DNA of 64,000 bases from CAYGAW01 sp964347945 (GCA_964347945.1 CAYGAW010000194.1:4439-68438), one strand, 5' to 3'; shown: positions 1 to 9,192, numbered from the stretch's first letter. Notes: a model not told the origin generated them from the sequence alone. A program made the numbers and translations.

Positions 1-154
1 TGAAGTCTCGCCACCCTTTCCTTACGAAGTTCTGGAGTTGGATGAACTTCAGGCCCTCGTCGCTGCTGAAAAAGGCATCCCTGGGAAGCACCAGAAAGGC
101 CAAGACGACGTACGCCACGGCTACGCAAGCCAGCGCGAGTCTGGGACTCCTCAT
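1..154 (-). CDS. Membrane protein, N-terminal fragment cut by the window edge
   Basis: An open frame begins at an ATG and runs off the left edge after about 51 codons. The visible part has a short basic start, one hydrophobic helix (about residues 6-23) and then the stretch SSDEGLKFIQLQNFVRKGW. A first helix followed by an acidic SSDEG-type loop resembles the start of multi-pass GT39-type (ArnT/PMT-like) glycosyltransferases, where that loop carries the catalytic Asp-Glu; this is inference from a fragment. In frame the only upstream codons before a TAG offer no other start. No clear ribosome binding site is seen. Confidence 0.55.
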   Translation of the reverse strand, partial: MRSPRLALACVAVAYVVLAFLVLPRDAFFSSDEGLKFIQLQNFVRKGWRDF

Positions 155-256
155 TTGGTAGCAATTGTAGCCTTGTTCGTAAGGTGCTGCAAGGGCCTAT
201 GGGTCGCGTTAATGCCTTACGTGAAGCTCCACACAGCTGCCGGTACTGTTACAATC

Positions 257-285
257 TTGTCGGATGCCTGAGGTTGTAGTACAAT
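257..285 (+). promoter_or_regulatory. Sigma70-like promoter for the zinc-ribbon coiled-coil gene
   Basis: TTGTCG and TACAAT are separated by exactly 17 bases, about 65 bases before the start codon of the next gene. The -10 matches 5 of 6 consensus positions. Confidence 0.5.
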
Positions 286-349
286 TGCGGCCGAAGCCGG
301 GGTGCCCGTGAGTTAGGCGAGAGCTCTCATGATCCAAGGGTGAGGCAGC

Positions 350-1060
350 ATGATGGTCGGCAGGGTTGAAGCGCTCTACAGATTGCAGGTACTTGAGACG
401 GAGATCGATGAGACGAGAGCGGCCCTCGACACCATTCAGAGCGGATTGGAGGCGAACGAAGAACTCGCGTCGGCCCGGCAAGTGTTGCACGAGAGAGAAG
501 AAGCCCTGCGGGTGTCGCGAGGCAGACTGCGTGAGCTAGAGTTGGATCTGGAACAGATATTGAGCAAGATTGCCTCGACCGAGGAGATGCTGTATGGCGG
601 GCAAGTTACCAACCCCAAGGAGTTGGCGGGCTTGAATCAGGAGTTGCATTACTTGAGGAGACGACGGTCAGAGGTCGAAGACGAGACGTTGGTGAGCATG
701 GACGAGGTGGAGGAAAGGGAGGCTCAGTTCGAGGGCGCGAGAAGGCAGTTCGAGGTCGCGGAGCGGCGCTGGCAGACGACACAAAGCGAGCTACGCCAGG
801 AGGCTGAAGAGTTGCGTTCCTCCTTGACCGCCCTGGAGGCCGAGAGGAAGACTAGCCTCTCGAGCGTCTCTAAAGAGGATCTGTCCATCTACGAGAATGC
901 TCACCGCCAGACGGCAGGACCGGCTGTGGTTCTCCTTGAGGGCGGCATTTGCCAAGGTTGTAGGGTTGCTTTGCCAACGAGCCTCATTCAGCAAGTGCGC
1001 CGTGGTCAGGATCCGGTCTCTTGCGGGAGTTGCCACCGCATCCTATACTCTCAGTCCTAG
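350..1060 (+). CDS. Coiled-coil protein with C4 zinc ribbon (COG1579 family)
   Basis: The protein is 236 residues. About residues 5-180 form a long charged coiled coil, followed by a C-terminal C4 zinc ribbon with Cys201-x2-Cys204 and Cys225-x2-Cys228. This is the COG1579 / zf-RING_7 layout, a widespread family of presumed nucleic-acid-binding proteins without a settled function. The ATG is preceded by a GGGTGAGG purine stretch four bases upstream; an ATG one codon further in is an alternative. It is followed directly by the ATPase-propeller gene, with which it may be co-transcribed. Confidence 0.85.
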   Translation: MMVGRVEALYRLQVLETEIDETRAALDTIQSGLEANEELASARQVLHEREEALRVSRGRLRELELDLEQILSKIASTEEMLYGGQVTNPKELAGLNQELHYLRRRRSEVEDETLVSMDEVEEREAQFEGARRQFEVAERRWQTTQSELRQEAEELRSSLTALEAERKTSLSSVSKEDLSIYENAHRQTAGPAVVLLEGGICQGCRVALPTSLIQQVRRGQDPVSCGSCHRILYSQS

Positions 1061-1102
1061 GTGCGGGTGGGTGAGACCAGGGCGTCCCTCTCAGGAGCAA
1101 AT

Positions 1103-3268
1103 GTGGAGAACGGACGAGAATCAACCAATCCCTATGTGATAGATGCCCCCGCTGTCGATGAGGGTCGGTTCTTCGGTCGTGAGAAGGTGCTGGCATGGCT
1201 TGCGGAAACACTGGGGGCTAGGGGCACGAAACGGGTTGGCGTCCTGCGAGGCAGCTACCGGATAGGTAAGACCTCGCTCCTTCATCAACTCCAGCGGTGG
1301 CTTCCACAAACGGTCTTCCTCGTCGATCTTTCCATGGCAGAGGAGGATGACTCACTGGGCTCCCTTCTGTGGCGCGTTGCAGCCAGCATGGCGACAACCC
1401 TCACCGAGGAGATGGGGCGTTCTTTCCGCAAGCCCGAACTTAACGAATTCCTGACCGATGCAGACTACTTCCACGCGGTATTCCTTCCCAAGGTATACAA
1501 GGCCCTAAGGCGAAGGCGATTGGTGCTGGCTTTCGACGAGGTAGAGTCACTGTGGGACGGGGAAGGCTCGTTGAGGGAGAGTTTCTACAGCTACGTGTCA
1601 GTGCTGATGAGTGGGGGCTTGAATCTCAGCCTCGTCCTGGCGTTGGAGGAGTGGCCCGAAAGGCCGCCGGCAGTCTTGGACGAGGCCTTTCGTTGGAGAC
1701 TGACCTATCTGGATGACGCCGAGGCGACGGAATTGATAACCGAACCCGCCAGCGGCATCTTGGAGTATGACTATCATGCTGTGAGGCAGATTCTGGACTT
1801 GACGTCCGGACACCCTTACTTCACCCAGCTTCTCTGTTGTCTGATCTACAAACGCCGTACGGCCGACGGACGGGTATCTGCCAAGGACGTGGAGGGCGTC
1901 GTTGAAGAGGCGACGGAACTCTCTTCGCCGTACATGGAGCGACTGTGGGACAGGATTTCGTTGGAGGCGAGGTTGGTGCTAACCGCTGCCGCGCACCTGC
2001 GCGGCGCTCGTGGCATCCTGCTGGAGCAGGACTTGCGCTACGTGTTGGGCAGGAGCGGAGCAGGGCTTTCCTCCTCCGAAATTGCGAAGGGATGCCAGGA
2101 GTTGGTGGACAAGGATGTGCTGGAGGGCCTGGGCGCCACAAGCTACCGTTTTAGGGTAGAGCTTGTCAGGATGTGGCTCGCCCTGCGCCGGAAGCTAGAC
2201 TCCGTTCTGGCCGTAGGGCGTACCAAGCAAGTGGCAGTCACGGCGGGTGACTGGATGGGCAGGTTCCTGTGGCCTCTGATCGGGCTGCTGATAGTGACAG
2301 CCTTCATTCTTTGGTGCCTAGCGTCGTCGCAGCCCATCAGAGACATGGGTCACGCGCGTGTGACACCGGTCGAAACTCAGGCTGGTTCTTCACTGTCCTA
2401 TGTCATGGTAACCCCCAGTCCGGACCTGCGCTCCACGCCCGCGCCCGTTCCCACGCCGCGTCCGGCCACACTCGACATCGCGTACATGCTGTGGGACGAG
2501 GAATCTGGTAGCTGGGAGATATACGCCCGATCCCGGGACGGCTCGCTGGTGGAGCGTTTGACGGACAACGATGTTGACGATACCTCACCTGTCTGGTCAC
2601 ACGATCATACCTGGCTGGTTTTTGTATCTGAGCGCGATGGCAACCAAGAGATCTACAGGATGGACGCGGATGGTTCTGAGCCGGTCAACCTGACCGGGAA
2701 CCGGGCTTCGGACTGGACGCCATCGGTCTCTCCTGATGACACCAAGGTGGTATTCTCTTCTTTGCGGGACGGCAACTGGGAACTGTACATGATGAATGCC
2801 GACGGGTCGCAGCCAGCCAGGATGACTTTCAATGAGCAACCGGACTACGGTCCGGTCTGGTCGCCTGATGGCTCGAGGATAGCCTTCGTGTCCGAGCGGG
2901 ACGGCAACCTAGAGATATACGTGATGAAGGCTGACGGCACAGGGGAAACCCGACTGACCCGCAACAGTGCCCTGGATCTGTCGCCAGCGTGGTCTCCCGA
3001 CGGATCCTCAATGGCCTTTGAGTCCCGTCGCGATGGCAACATGGAGATCTATGTGATGAAGGCTGATGGGACTGACCAGAGAAATCTCACGAACTACCCG
3101 ACGGCTGGCGATCACGGGCCGACGTGGACCGAGGATGGCTTTGGGATAGTGTTCTATTCGAATCGGGATGGCAACTGGGACTTGTACCTGATGAACGCAC
3201 AAGGAAGCGACGTCAGGAATCTGACAAACAGCCCTTCGCTAGAGCAGGAGCCTTTCTGGAGTTCCTAG
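1103..3268 (+). CDS. STAND/AAA-type ATPase - transmembrane - TolB-like beta-propeller protein
   Basis: The N-terminal half is a P-loop NTPase. It has an NPY...FFGRE entry motif, Walker A GSYRIGKT (residues 50-57) and Walker B RRLVLAFDE (about 137-145), as in STAND/AAA_16-type ATPases. One transmembrane helix follows (about 388-410), then a Pro/Thr-rich linker, then about six TolB/PD40-type blades (about 459-721) with recurring SPDG...F.S.RDGN.EIYVM.ADG. The ATPase is expected in the cytoplasm and the propeller outside. I chose the GTG at 1103 because AGGAG lies five bases before it; an in-frame GTG at 1061 has no such site. A role coupling outside sensing to ATP hydrolysis is inference. Confidence 0.85.
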   Translation: MENGRESTNPYVIDAPAVDEGRFFGREKVLAWLAETLGARGTKRVGVLRGSYRIGKTSLLHQLQRWLPQTVFLVDLSMAEEDDSLGSLLWRVAASMATTLTEEMGRSFRKPELNEFLTDADYFHAVFLPKVYKALRRRRLVLAFDEVESLWDGEGSLRESFYSYVSVLMSGGLNLSLVLALEEWPERPPAVLDEAFRWRLTYLDDAEATELITEPASGILEYDYHAVRQILDLTSGHPYFTQLLCCLIYKRRTADGRVSAKDVEGVVEEATELSSPYMERLWDRISLEARLVLTAAAHLRGARGILLEQDLRYVLGRSGAGLSSSEIAKGCQELVDKDVLEGLGATSYRFRVELVRMWLALRRKLDSVLAVGRTKQVAVTAGDWMGRFLWPLIGLLIVTAFILWCLASSQPIRDMGHARVTPVETQAGSSLSYVMVTPSPDLRSTPAPVPTPRPATLDIAYMLWDEESGSWEIYARSRDGSLVERLTDNDVDDTSPVWSHDHTWLVFVSERDGNQEIYRMDADGSEPVNLTGNRASDWTPSVSPDDTKVVFSSLRDGNWELYMMNADGSQPARMTFNEQPDYGPVWSPDGSRIAFVSERDGNLEIYVMKADGTGETRLTRNSALDLSPAWSPDGSSMAFESRRDGNMEIYVMKADGTDQRNLTNYPTAGDHGPTWTEDGFGIVFYSNRDGNWDLYLMNAQGSDVRNLTNSPSLEQEPFWSS

Positions 3269-3292
3269 CCTCTCGAAGGCGGATCTCGCCCC

Positions 3293-3628
3293 TCATTGGT
3301 CGTGGATTCTTTGCAGTACTGCGCTCTTGCGCAGCCCCTCTACCCTCACCACCTTTCGGCGAGCTGTATGTCCGGAGAGTATCTCGACCTGATTCTTTCT
3401 GACGCCCAGCACCTTGGCCAGTAGCTTCACTAGTGCGTGGTTCGCTTCTCCCTTCTTGGGGGAAGCGGTCACCTTGACCTTCAGCATCTCCCCATCCATA
3501 CCGACGATTACGTTGCTGGAAGCCCTGGGTACTACGCGAACTGTGAAGACAGCGGCGTCTTCTTCGGCGCCGCTGGGGTCTCTTTCTCTGTCATGAAAAG
3601 AGATGCTATCACCAGGCTTGGACTCCAT
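3293..3628 (-). CDS. yggU: DUF167 / YggU family protein
   Basis: About 111 residues with the compact alpha/beta DUF167 fold signature: VRVVPRASSN near the start and SPKKGEANHALVKLLAKVLGV in the middle (quoted discontinuously here as PKKGEAN and LLAKVLGV), ending in a VEGL tail. The family is widespread and its role is unknown. I start it at the ATG one base after the yggT stop codon; the frame stays open further upstream inside yggT. It is the last gene of a five-gene operon and faces the ATPase-propeller gene tail to tail. Confidence 0.85.
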   Translation of the reverse strand: MESKPGDSISFHDRERDPSGAEEDAAVFTVRVVPRASSNVIVGMDGEMLKVKVTASPKKGEANHALVKLLAKVLGVRKNQVEILSGHTARRKVVRVEGLRKSAVLQRIHDQ

Positions 3629-3629
3629 C

Positions 3630-3899
3630 TCACAGACCGCGGATGGCGTAAAACAAGAGCTGCTGGATGATCCCCAGCACGATGAGGGCAACAATGGGAC
3701 TGATATCGATCATGCCTATGGGGGGGATGATGCCCCGGAAGATCCCCAGAATGGGTTCCGTCACCCGATACAGGAAGACAGACACGGGGTGATAGGGATC
3801 GAACCTGAACCAGGACAGTATGATCCTGGCCATAATGGCCAGGTAGAGCAGGGTAAAAAGGAGATCTATCGTCTGGATCAATACGGTCGCCATGCTCAT
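3630..3899 (-). CDS. yggT: YggT family membrane protein
   Basis: This is an 89-residue integral membrane protein with two or three hydrophobic helices and the family loop WFRFDPYHPV followed by VTEPILGIFR. YggT proteins sit beside yggS, yggU and division genes in many bacteria and have been linked to osmotic shock and division, but no mechanism is agreed. AGGAGG lies seven bases before the ATG. It follows yggS by 11 bases. Confidence 0.9.
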   Translation of the reverse strand: MSMATVLIQTIDLLFTLLYLAIMARIILSWFRFDPYHPVSVFLYRVTEPILGIFRGIIPPIGMIDISPIVALIVLGIIQQLLFYAIRGL

Positions 3900-3910
3900 C
3901 GCTTGTCCTC

Positions 3911-4636
3911 CTACCGATGTTTCCTTTCACCGAAGATGGCTCGGCCGACTCGAATCATGGTCGCACCTTCTTCTATGGCCACCTCGAAGTCATCCGTCAT
4001 GCCCATGGATAGATGACGCCATTTCAGCTCAGGGAAGTCTTCTTTCAGCTTCTCGAAGAGAGTCCTTAGGCTGCGGAAGCACGAGCGCAGCACTTCTTCG
4101 GGTGCGTCAAGGGGAGCCATGGTCATCAGGCCCTGCACGTCAAGGTGGGGCAACTCAGCCATCTGTTCTACTGCGTCAAGGAACTGGTCTTCTTGCTCGC
4201 TGTTGGCCTCCTGCACCCGAAAGCCATACTTGCTGGATTCGCCTGAGACATTGACCTCCAAGAGCATGGGCATGCTAGTCCCCTTGGCTCTGCACCGGCG
4301 GCTTATCTCACGCGCCAAGCGTACGCTGTCCACCGACTGGATGATGTCAAAGAGGCCGATGGCTTTCTTTACCTTGTTGCGCTGCAAGTGACCCACCATG
4401 TGCCAGTTCAAGTCTAGGCCTTTCTCCCGCAACAGAGTTATCTTCGGTTCGGCTTCCTGCAGTCTGTTCTCACCGAACTCCCGCAGCCCAGCATTCCAAG
4501 CTCCCTGGATGATTTCCGGCGCGAAGGTCTTCGTTACCGCAACCAGAGTGATCTCGTCAGGATCCCTTCCGACGCGAGTTGCTGCGGCTGCGATCCTGCC
4601 CTTTACGTGCGCCAGGTTCGTCTGGAGATCGATCAC
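3911..4636 (-). CDS. yggS: PLP homeostasis protein YggS (PLPBP family)
   Basis: The protein is 241 residues, a fold-type III alanine-racemase-like barrel without the second domain. Lys36 in VAVTKTF is the expected Schiff-base lysine for pyridoxal phosphate. FGENRLQEA and SMGMTDDFEVAIEEG are family signatures for cofactor contacts. Family members buffer PLP and affect amino-acid and keto-acid balance rather than catalysing a known reaction. The start is a GTG overlapping the pgeF stop (GTGA), which implies translational coupling. Confidence 0.93.
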   Translation of the reverse strand: MIDLQTNLAHVKGRIAAAATRVGRDPDEITLVAVTKTFAPEIIQGAWNAGLREFGENRLQEAEPKITLLREKGLDLNWHMVGHLQRNKVKKAIGLFDIIQSVDSVRLAREISRRCRAKGTSMPMLLEVNVSGESSKYGFRVQEANSEQEDQFLDAVEQMAELPHLDVQGLMTMAPLDAPEEVLRSCFRSLRTLFEKLKEDFPELKWRHLSMGMTDDFEVAIEEGATMIRVGRAIFGERKHR

Positions 4637-5424
4637 TCGGTGTCCCTGATTCCCATCACCGCTGCGAACCTTCCAGTAGCCCCTCTTTCCGCTCGGTGAG
4701 AGTAGAATTCATCAGTATGGCAAGCGGTGCACATGCGGCTCGCCTCTATCTGTCGGATGCCTGCCTCCCATAGCTGTTCGCGATTGGCCTCCCACAGGTC
4801 CAGGGTAGAGCGGTCATCACCCAGGGGTAGAAGCGAATCATCCCAGCGTTCAACACTGCCCTTGACGAACTGGACGACTTCAGGGCCAACCTCGTAGCAA
4901 CAAGGCCCGATGGCAGGGCCCAAACAGGCAACAGTCTCCGCCGGGTTGATCCCGAAGTATTCGACCATAGCGGACACCATACGGCGAGCAAGTCCGCTAG
5001 CCGTTCCCCGCCAGCCAGCATGGCCCAGGCCCGTGGCCCGGCTCTCTGGATCATACAGGAGGATGGGCAGGCAGTCTGCGAAGCGCAGCATGAGGTTTAC
5101 GCCGCTATTGGAAGTGACCAGAGCATCTGTCGCGGGCAGAACCTTCCCCATGTGGCGGACATCCACAACAGCGACTCGGCTACTGTGAACTTGTCTGGCG
5201 GTGACGAACTGTTCAGCAGAGAGTCCCAGAGTCTCGTAGATGAGCCGGTGATTCGCTTCTACAGCGTGTGGATCGTCACCCACTAGGTGCCCCACGTTTA
5301 GCTCTGCAAAAGGCGATCTGCTGAACCCACCATGTCGGGTGAACACCGCGTGCACAATCTCGCTATGGTCCAAGAGGGCTTCAAAGGTGTAGTAGGGGAT
5401 GCCGCTGGCTTCGTGGTAAATCAT
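4633..5424 (-). CDS. pgeF: Purine nucleoside phosphorylase / laccase-domain protein PgeF
   Basis: This is a 263-residue YfiH/CNF1-fold protein. The conserved metal site can be read as His80 (RQVHSS), Cys118 (FADCLP) and His135 (GHAGWRG). CLGPAIGPCCYEVG is also present. Known members cleave adenosine and inosine with phosphate or edit peptidoglycan precursors; both activities have been reported, so the substrate here is open. The ATG overlaps the stop of the upstream radical SAM gene (ATGA). Confidence 0.92.
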   Translation of the reverse strand: MIYHEASGIPYYTFEALLDHSEIVHAVFTRHGGFSRSPFAELNVGHLVGDDPHAVEANHRLIYETLGLSAEQFVTARQVHSSRVAVVDVRHMGKVLPATDALVTSNSGVNLMLRFADCLPILLYDPESRATGLGHAGWRGTASGLARRMVSAMVEYFGINPAETVACLGPAIGPCCYEVGPEVVQFVKGSVERWDDSLLPLGDDRSTLDLWEANREQLWEAGIRQIEASRMCTACHTDEFYSHRAERGATGRFAAVMGIRDTE

Positions 5425-7037
5425 CGTGGCACTAGGCGGGCGACTTCCTGCAGCGGCCGGCCAGCGCTGGCTCCAGCGCTGACTGTCGACCAGGGCAGCA
5501 CCTCATCCTTGGAGCGGGCCCGTAGATACAACTCGGGCTTCAGTTCTGCTCGTTCCATGGCTCTTCGCCACGCTGACAGAGTAGAACCCTCCACACTCAT
5601 CAGGGCTTGCCCCACGCGCCTGTCACCGCGAGCCAGGACACCTTGCACCTCGGCCCATCGAATACTGTCGGCCCTGGTTGCCACGTTAATGGGTCGCAAG
5701 CTGCGTTTGACATAACGCAAGCGCTCCTCCAACACGTCGCGCGGGGCCATGGGCATACGCTGGAAAGGCGTTTGGGCTTTGGGGACATAGGCACTAATGT
5801 TGACCGTTAGGTGGCGATGGAATCGCTCCCGTACCGACCGCACCAACTCAACGATTTGCCTCGCGTCGCTATCGGTCTCTGTGGGAAGACCAATCATGAA
5901 GTACAGCTTGAGGTGGGGGAACTCGTAGTCGGCGGCCAGTTCCACGGCCTGCATGATACTTTCTGTGGAGATGCCTTTGTTGATCTTGTTGCGCAGGCGC
6001 TCCGAGGCTGCCTCGGGCGCGATAGTGAGGGTTTGGGCACCGCTGGCTGCCAGCGCGCGTAGCAGCGATTTGGGCAGTGGATCGACGCGCAGGGAAGCGA
6101 CGGATATCTCAGCACCCAAACCGCGTAATCCAGTAACCAACTGCTCTATGTGGGAGTAGTCTGACAGGGATGCTCCTATGAGCCCCAGTTTGCGTCGATG
6201 TTTGAGGCCTTCTTCAGCGATGGCAAGCAGGACTTCCAGGCTACGCTCACGCATCGGTAGATAAGCGAATCCGGCTAGGCAGAAGCGGCAGCCCCTGCGG
6301 CAGCCGCGGGAGACCTCCATGAGATACATGTCTCCGAACTCTGTCTCCTCCGTGACGATGACGGAGCTTGCAGGAAACGTGTCCAAGTCAGCCAACCATT
6401 GGCGCTGCACAGGATGACGTAGCCCAGGAACGGGCCTTATGCTCACGATGTGCTCATTCTCGGTGTCTATGTGGTAGAAACGTGGAACGTAGACCCCCGG
6501 AATACTGGCCAGTCGCTTCAGCAGGTCTTCACGACCAAGTTCCAAGCCATGCCACAACGTGTCGGCCATAGCGGGGGCAACAACCTCGCCTTCGCCGATC
6601 ACGAACGCGTCGAACATCGGAGCCAGCGGCTCGGGGTTGGCAGTGACGCAGGGACCGCCGGCAATAAGCAGAGGGTGGGTTTCGTCTCTGTGTTCAGCCC
6701 TCAGGGGAATGCCGGCTTGCTGCAGCATGGCAACGACGTTGAAGTAGTCCAACTCGAAGGAGAGGGAGAAAGCCAGTACCGCAAAGTCGGTCAAAGGGCG
6801 CTGCGATTCCAGCGAAATAGACACACCGTCTTGTTCATGGAAGACCCTTTCACAGACTATGTTCGGTTGCTCGTTGAAGAGGCGGTAGATGACATGCACT
6901 CCCAGGTTGGACATGCCGATGCTGTAGGTGTTGGCATAGGCAATGGCGATCGGTAGACGGCCTCCCCAGTCCTTGTATGTGGTTCCCTTTTCGTTCTTCA
7001 GTCTCCGTTTGATGAGGGAGATGGTACCCCAGTCCAA
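5421..7037 (-). CDS. B12-binding-like radical SAM protein (TIGR03960/YgiQ-like group)
   Basis: About 538 residues. The N-terminal half holds a vitamin-B12-binding-like Rossmann region (IAYANTYSIGMSNLG). The radical SAM core carries SRGCRRGCRFC near residue 245, the Cys-x3-Cys-x2-Cys 4Fe-4S motif, with IAPEAASERLR later in the barrel. TIGR03960 members often sit next to rng or ribosomal protein genes and their reaction is unknown. A GTG at 7067 opens the frame, but AGGAGGT stands six bases before the TTG at 7037, so I prefer that start. It is the first gene of the operon. Confidence 0.85.
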   Translation of the reverse strand: MDWGTISLIKRRLKNEKGTTYKDWGGRLPIAIAYANTYSIGMSNLGVHVIYRLFNEQPNIVCERVFHEQDGVSISLESQRPLTDFAVLAFSLSFELDYFNVVAMLQQAGIPLRAEHRDETHPLLIAGGPCVTANPEPLAPMFDAFVIGEGEVVAPAMADTLWHGLELGREDLLKRLASIPGVYVPRFYHIDTENEHIVSIRPVPGLRHPVQRQWLADLDTFPASSVIVTEETEFGDMYLMEVSRGCRRGCRFCLAGFAYLPMRERSLEVLLAIAEEGLKHRRKLGLIGASLSDYSHIEQLVTGLRGLGAEISVASLRVDPLPKSLLRALAASGAQTLTIAPEAASERLRNKINKGISTESIMQAVELAADYEFPHLKLYFMIGLPTETDSDARQIVELVRSVRERFHRHLTVNISAYVPKAQTPFQRMPMAPRDVLEERLRYVKRSLRPINVATRADSIRWAEVQGVLARGDRRVGQALMSVEGSTLSAWRRAMERAELKPELYLRARSKDEVLPWSTVSAGASAGRPLQEVARLVPR

Positions 7038-7373
7038 GAGCCTACCTCCTGTTGGCAAGTCTATCACAGGGGGTAGGGCAACGCAAACGAACCACCATCT
7101 CTCCCTCTGGTCCGTCAGCTGCCAATGAGCTCTCCCCCTGAAAGCATTGTCGGCTTCGGAGCAGGGTCACACCCCATCGACGCGTTGTTGATTGCCGCCC
7201 TCCTGGCGGAACGCGACACAGGACCGAGCGCGGGACACTGCAAGTGCGAAGGGCTGCCAGTTGAAGCAGGCCGGACCGCTGAGTCACACGAGCTTTCTGC
7301 GATGGACAAAGGACAGAGAAAAGCCTCGCTCACAGCAGCGGGGCTTGCTGCCCGGCCCAAAGGACGAGGACAA
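7038..7373. other. Intergenic region between etfA and the radical SAM operon
   Basis: I found no credible gene here. The etfA-proximal end has a hairpin terminator. The promoter of the radical SAM operon must lie in the rest, but no convincing -35/-10 pair could be picked on the minus strand. A 409-residue plus-strand frame that begins here is antisense to etfA and has no recognisable domain. Confidence 0.5.
7321..7346 (-). terminator. Rho-independent terminator after etfA
   Basis: Read on the minus strand, ten base pairs (AAGCCCCGCT with AGCGAGGCTT, one G-U pair) enclose a six-base loop. The hairpin ends in TTTTCTC about 28 bases after the etfA stop codon. Confidence 0.6.
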
Positions 7374-8357
7374 TTACCGCTCAGCCATCATGCTTTTGAA
7401 TTCCTCTGTGAGTACCGGGACGACCTTGAACAGATCTCCGACGATTCCGTAGTCAGCCACCTTGAAGATCGGCGCGTCAGGGTCCTTGTTGACAGCCAGG
7501 ATGTGTCTCGAGGTCTTCATCCCTGCCAGGTGCTGTATGGCCCCCGAAATGCCACAGGCGATGTAGAGGGTGGGGGTAACCACTTTGCCCGTTTGGCCAA
7601 CCTGATAGCTATGGTCTTTCCACCCAGCATCAACAGCCGCCCGGGAAGCACCCACGGCGGCTCCCAACACACTTGCCAGGTCCTCGATCAAGGCAAAGTT
7701 CTCAGGCCCCTTGAGCCCCCGCCCACCCGAGACGATGATATCTGCCTCGGTCAATTCTACTCGCTCCCCAGCCTCCTTGATCATCTCTATGGCCTTCGCC
7801 CTGATCTCTCCGGTGTCAACCGGTATGTTCTCCACTGGAGCACCAAGGGAGCTGTCGGGCTCGGGAGGGGCGAAGATGTTGGGGCGCACCGTGGCCACAT
7901 ACGGCCTGGACGCTTCCTTTACTGTGGCGATTGCTTTCCCCGCGTAGATGGGTCTCGTGATGAGCAGTTCTCCGTCCTGCACCTCGAAGCCGGTGCAGTC
8001 AGAAGCGAGGCCGACCGCCAACCTCGCCGCCAACCTGGGCGCCAGGTCTTTTCCCTGGGTCGTTGCTCCAAGCAGAACAACAGCAGGTTTGGTCTCCTTG
8101 ATCAGATCGGCCAGCACATTCGCGTAGCCTTCAGGTGTATAATTGGCCAGCGCGCTGTCGTCAGCCACAAATATCTTCTCAGCCCCGTAGTGGCCGAGCG
8201 GCGCAACGAGATCTGCGATCTCGCTTCCAAGAGCTGCCGTCTCGACGCTACCGCCCAGCTCGTTGGCGATTCTCTTCCCCTCGCCCATCATCTCGAAGCT
8301 GACTTTCTTCAAGGCACCATCTCGAATCTCTGCTATCACCAAGACGTTGTCTGACAT
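7374..8357 (-). CDS. etfA: Electron transfer flavoprotein, alpha subunit
   Basis: The protein is 327 residues. The C-terminal FAD-binding domain has SGGRGLKGPENF, GASRAAVDAGW, QVGQTGKVVTP, CGISGAIQH and AVNKDPDAPIF, all typical contacts with FAD. With EtfB it accepts electrons from acyl-CoA dehydrogenases and passes them to the membrane quinone pool or another acceptor. GGAGG precedes the ATG by six bases. It is last in the acd-etfB-etfA operon, 46 bases after etfB, and is followed by a terminator. Confidence 0.96.
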   Translation of the reverse strand: MSDNVLVIAEIRDGALKKVSFEMMGEGKRIANELGGSVETAALGSEIADLVAPLGHYGAEKIFVADDSALANYTPEGYANVLADLIKETKPAVVLLGATTQGKDLAPRLAARLAVGLASDCTGFEVQDGELLITRPIYAGKAIATVKEASRPYVATVRPNIFAPPEPDSSLGAPVENIPVDTGEIRAKAIEMIKEAGERVELTEADIIVSGGRGLKGPENFALIEDLASVLGAAVGASRAAVDAGWKDHSYQVGQTGKVVTPTLYIACGISGAIQHLAGMKTSRHILAVNKDPDAPIFKVADYGIVGDLFKVVPVLTEEFKSMMAER

Positions 8358-8403
8358 CGTATCCTCCAGCCTGTGCTCAGAAGTTGACTATACATCAGCT
8401 CGC

Positions 8404-9192
8404 TCAAAGAATCTTGGCTTCATCTCTGAGCAGATGAGCAACCTTGACAGCATCTTGGACAGGGTCCTCATCGAACACCTTGCCAGCGACTCTCTCCGGA
8501 GGCAAGGTCACCTCCTGGAACGCTATCTTGGCCGCGTCAAGTCCAACCTGATCTTTCTCCACCCCTATCTCTTCGGCGTTCCACTCGGGGATGACCTTCT
8601 TCTTAACGGCCATGATTCCCTTGATGGACGCGTAGCGCGGTTCATTCAGGCCCTTTTGGGCCGTGACGACCGCAGGTAGGGGTGACTCCACCACCTCATG
8701 ACCACCTTCGACCTCTCGGTGCGCAACGATGGACTTGTGGTCATCCGCGATCTCCAGTTCGGTGACCACCGACACGTGGGGGATGTCGAGGAGCTCGGCA
8801 AGGATGATGCCCACCTGCGCGTGGTCTTCGTCGACGCCTTGCTTCCCGCAGAAGATGATATCGTAGTCCAACTTCTGCAAGGCCTTGCTCAGTATGAGGG
8901 CCGTGGCGTAGGGATCAGATCCCTCGAACGCTTCGTCAACGAGATGGATAGCCTCATCGGACCCCACTGCTAGCCCGCTCTTGAGCGCATCTTGGGCCCG
9001 CTCTGGTCCGGTAGTGATTAGAACGATCTTGCCTTCGCCCAGCCTCTCCTTGATGCGCAGGCCCTCTTCGATGGCGTATTCGTCGTAGGGATTGACCACG
9101 TACTTTGTCTCAGAGTGATCTATCTGCCCATCTTTGACCCGAATCTTGGTCTCGGTGTCAGGGACCTGCTTGACACAGACAACAATGTTCAT
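8404..9192 (-). CDS. etfB: Electron transfer flavoprotein, beta subunit
   Basis: This is a 262-residue adenine-nucleotide alpha-hydrolase fold. It has CVKQVPDTE at the start, NPYDEYAIEEGL, and the ETF-beta signature around FCGKQGVDEDHAQVG and EVEGGHEVVESPLPAVVTA. It forms the AMP-binding half of the EtfAB heterodimer; nothing in the sequence points to a bifurcating type. AAGGAGGT lies nine bases before the ATG. It sits between an acyl-CoA dehydrogenase gene and etfA, so the three form one electron-transfer unit. Confidence 0.96.
   Translation of the reverse strand: MNIVVCVKQVPDTETKIRVKDGQIDHSETKYVVNPYDEYAIEEGLRIKERLGEGKIVLITTGPERAQDALKSGLAVGSDEAIHLVDEAFEGSDPYATALILSKALQKLDYDIIFCGKQGVDEDHAQVGIILAELLDIPHVSVVTELEIADDHKSIVAHREVEGGHEVVESPLPAVVTAQKGLNEPRYASIKGIMAVKKKVIPEWNAEEIGVEKDQVGLDAAKIAFQEVTLPPERVAGKVFDEDPVQDAVKVAHLLRDEAKIL

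Noticed and set aside
7125..8354. A 409-residue plus-strand open frame
   Set aside because: It lies antisense over etfA, has no recognisable domain and no ribosome binding site; a shadow frame in GC-rich coding DNA.
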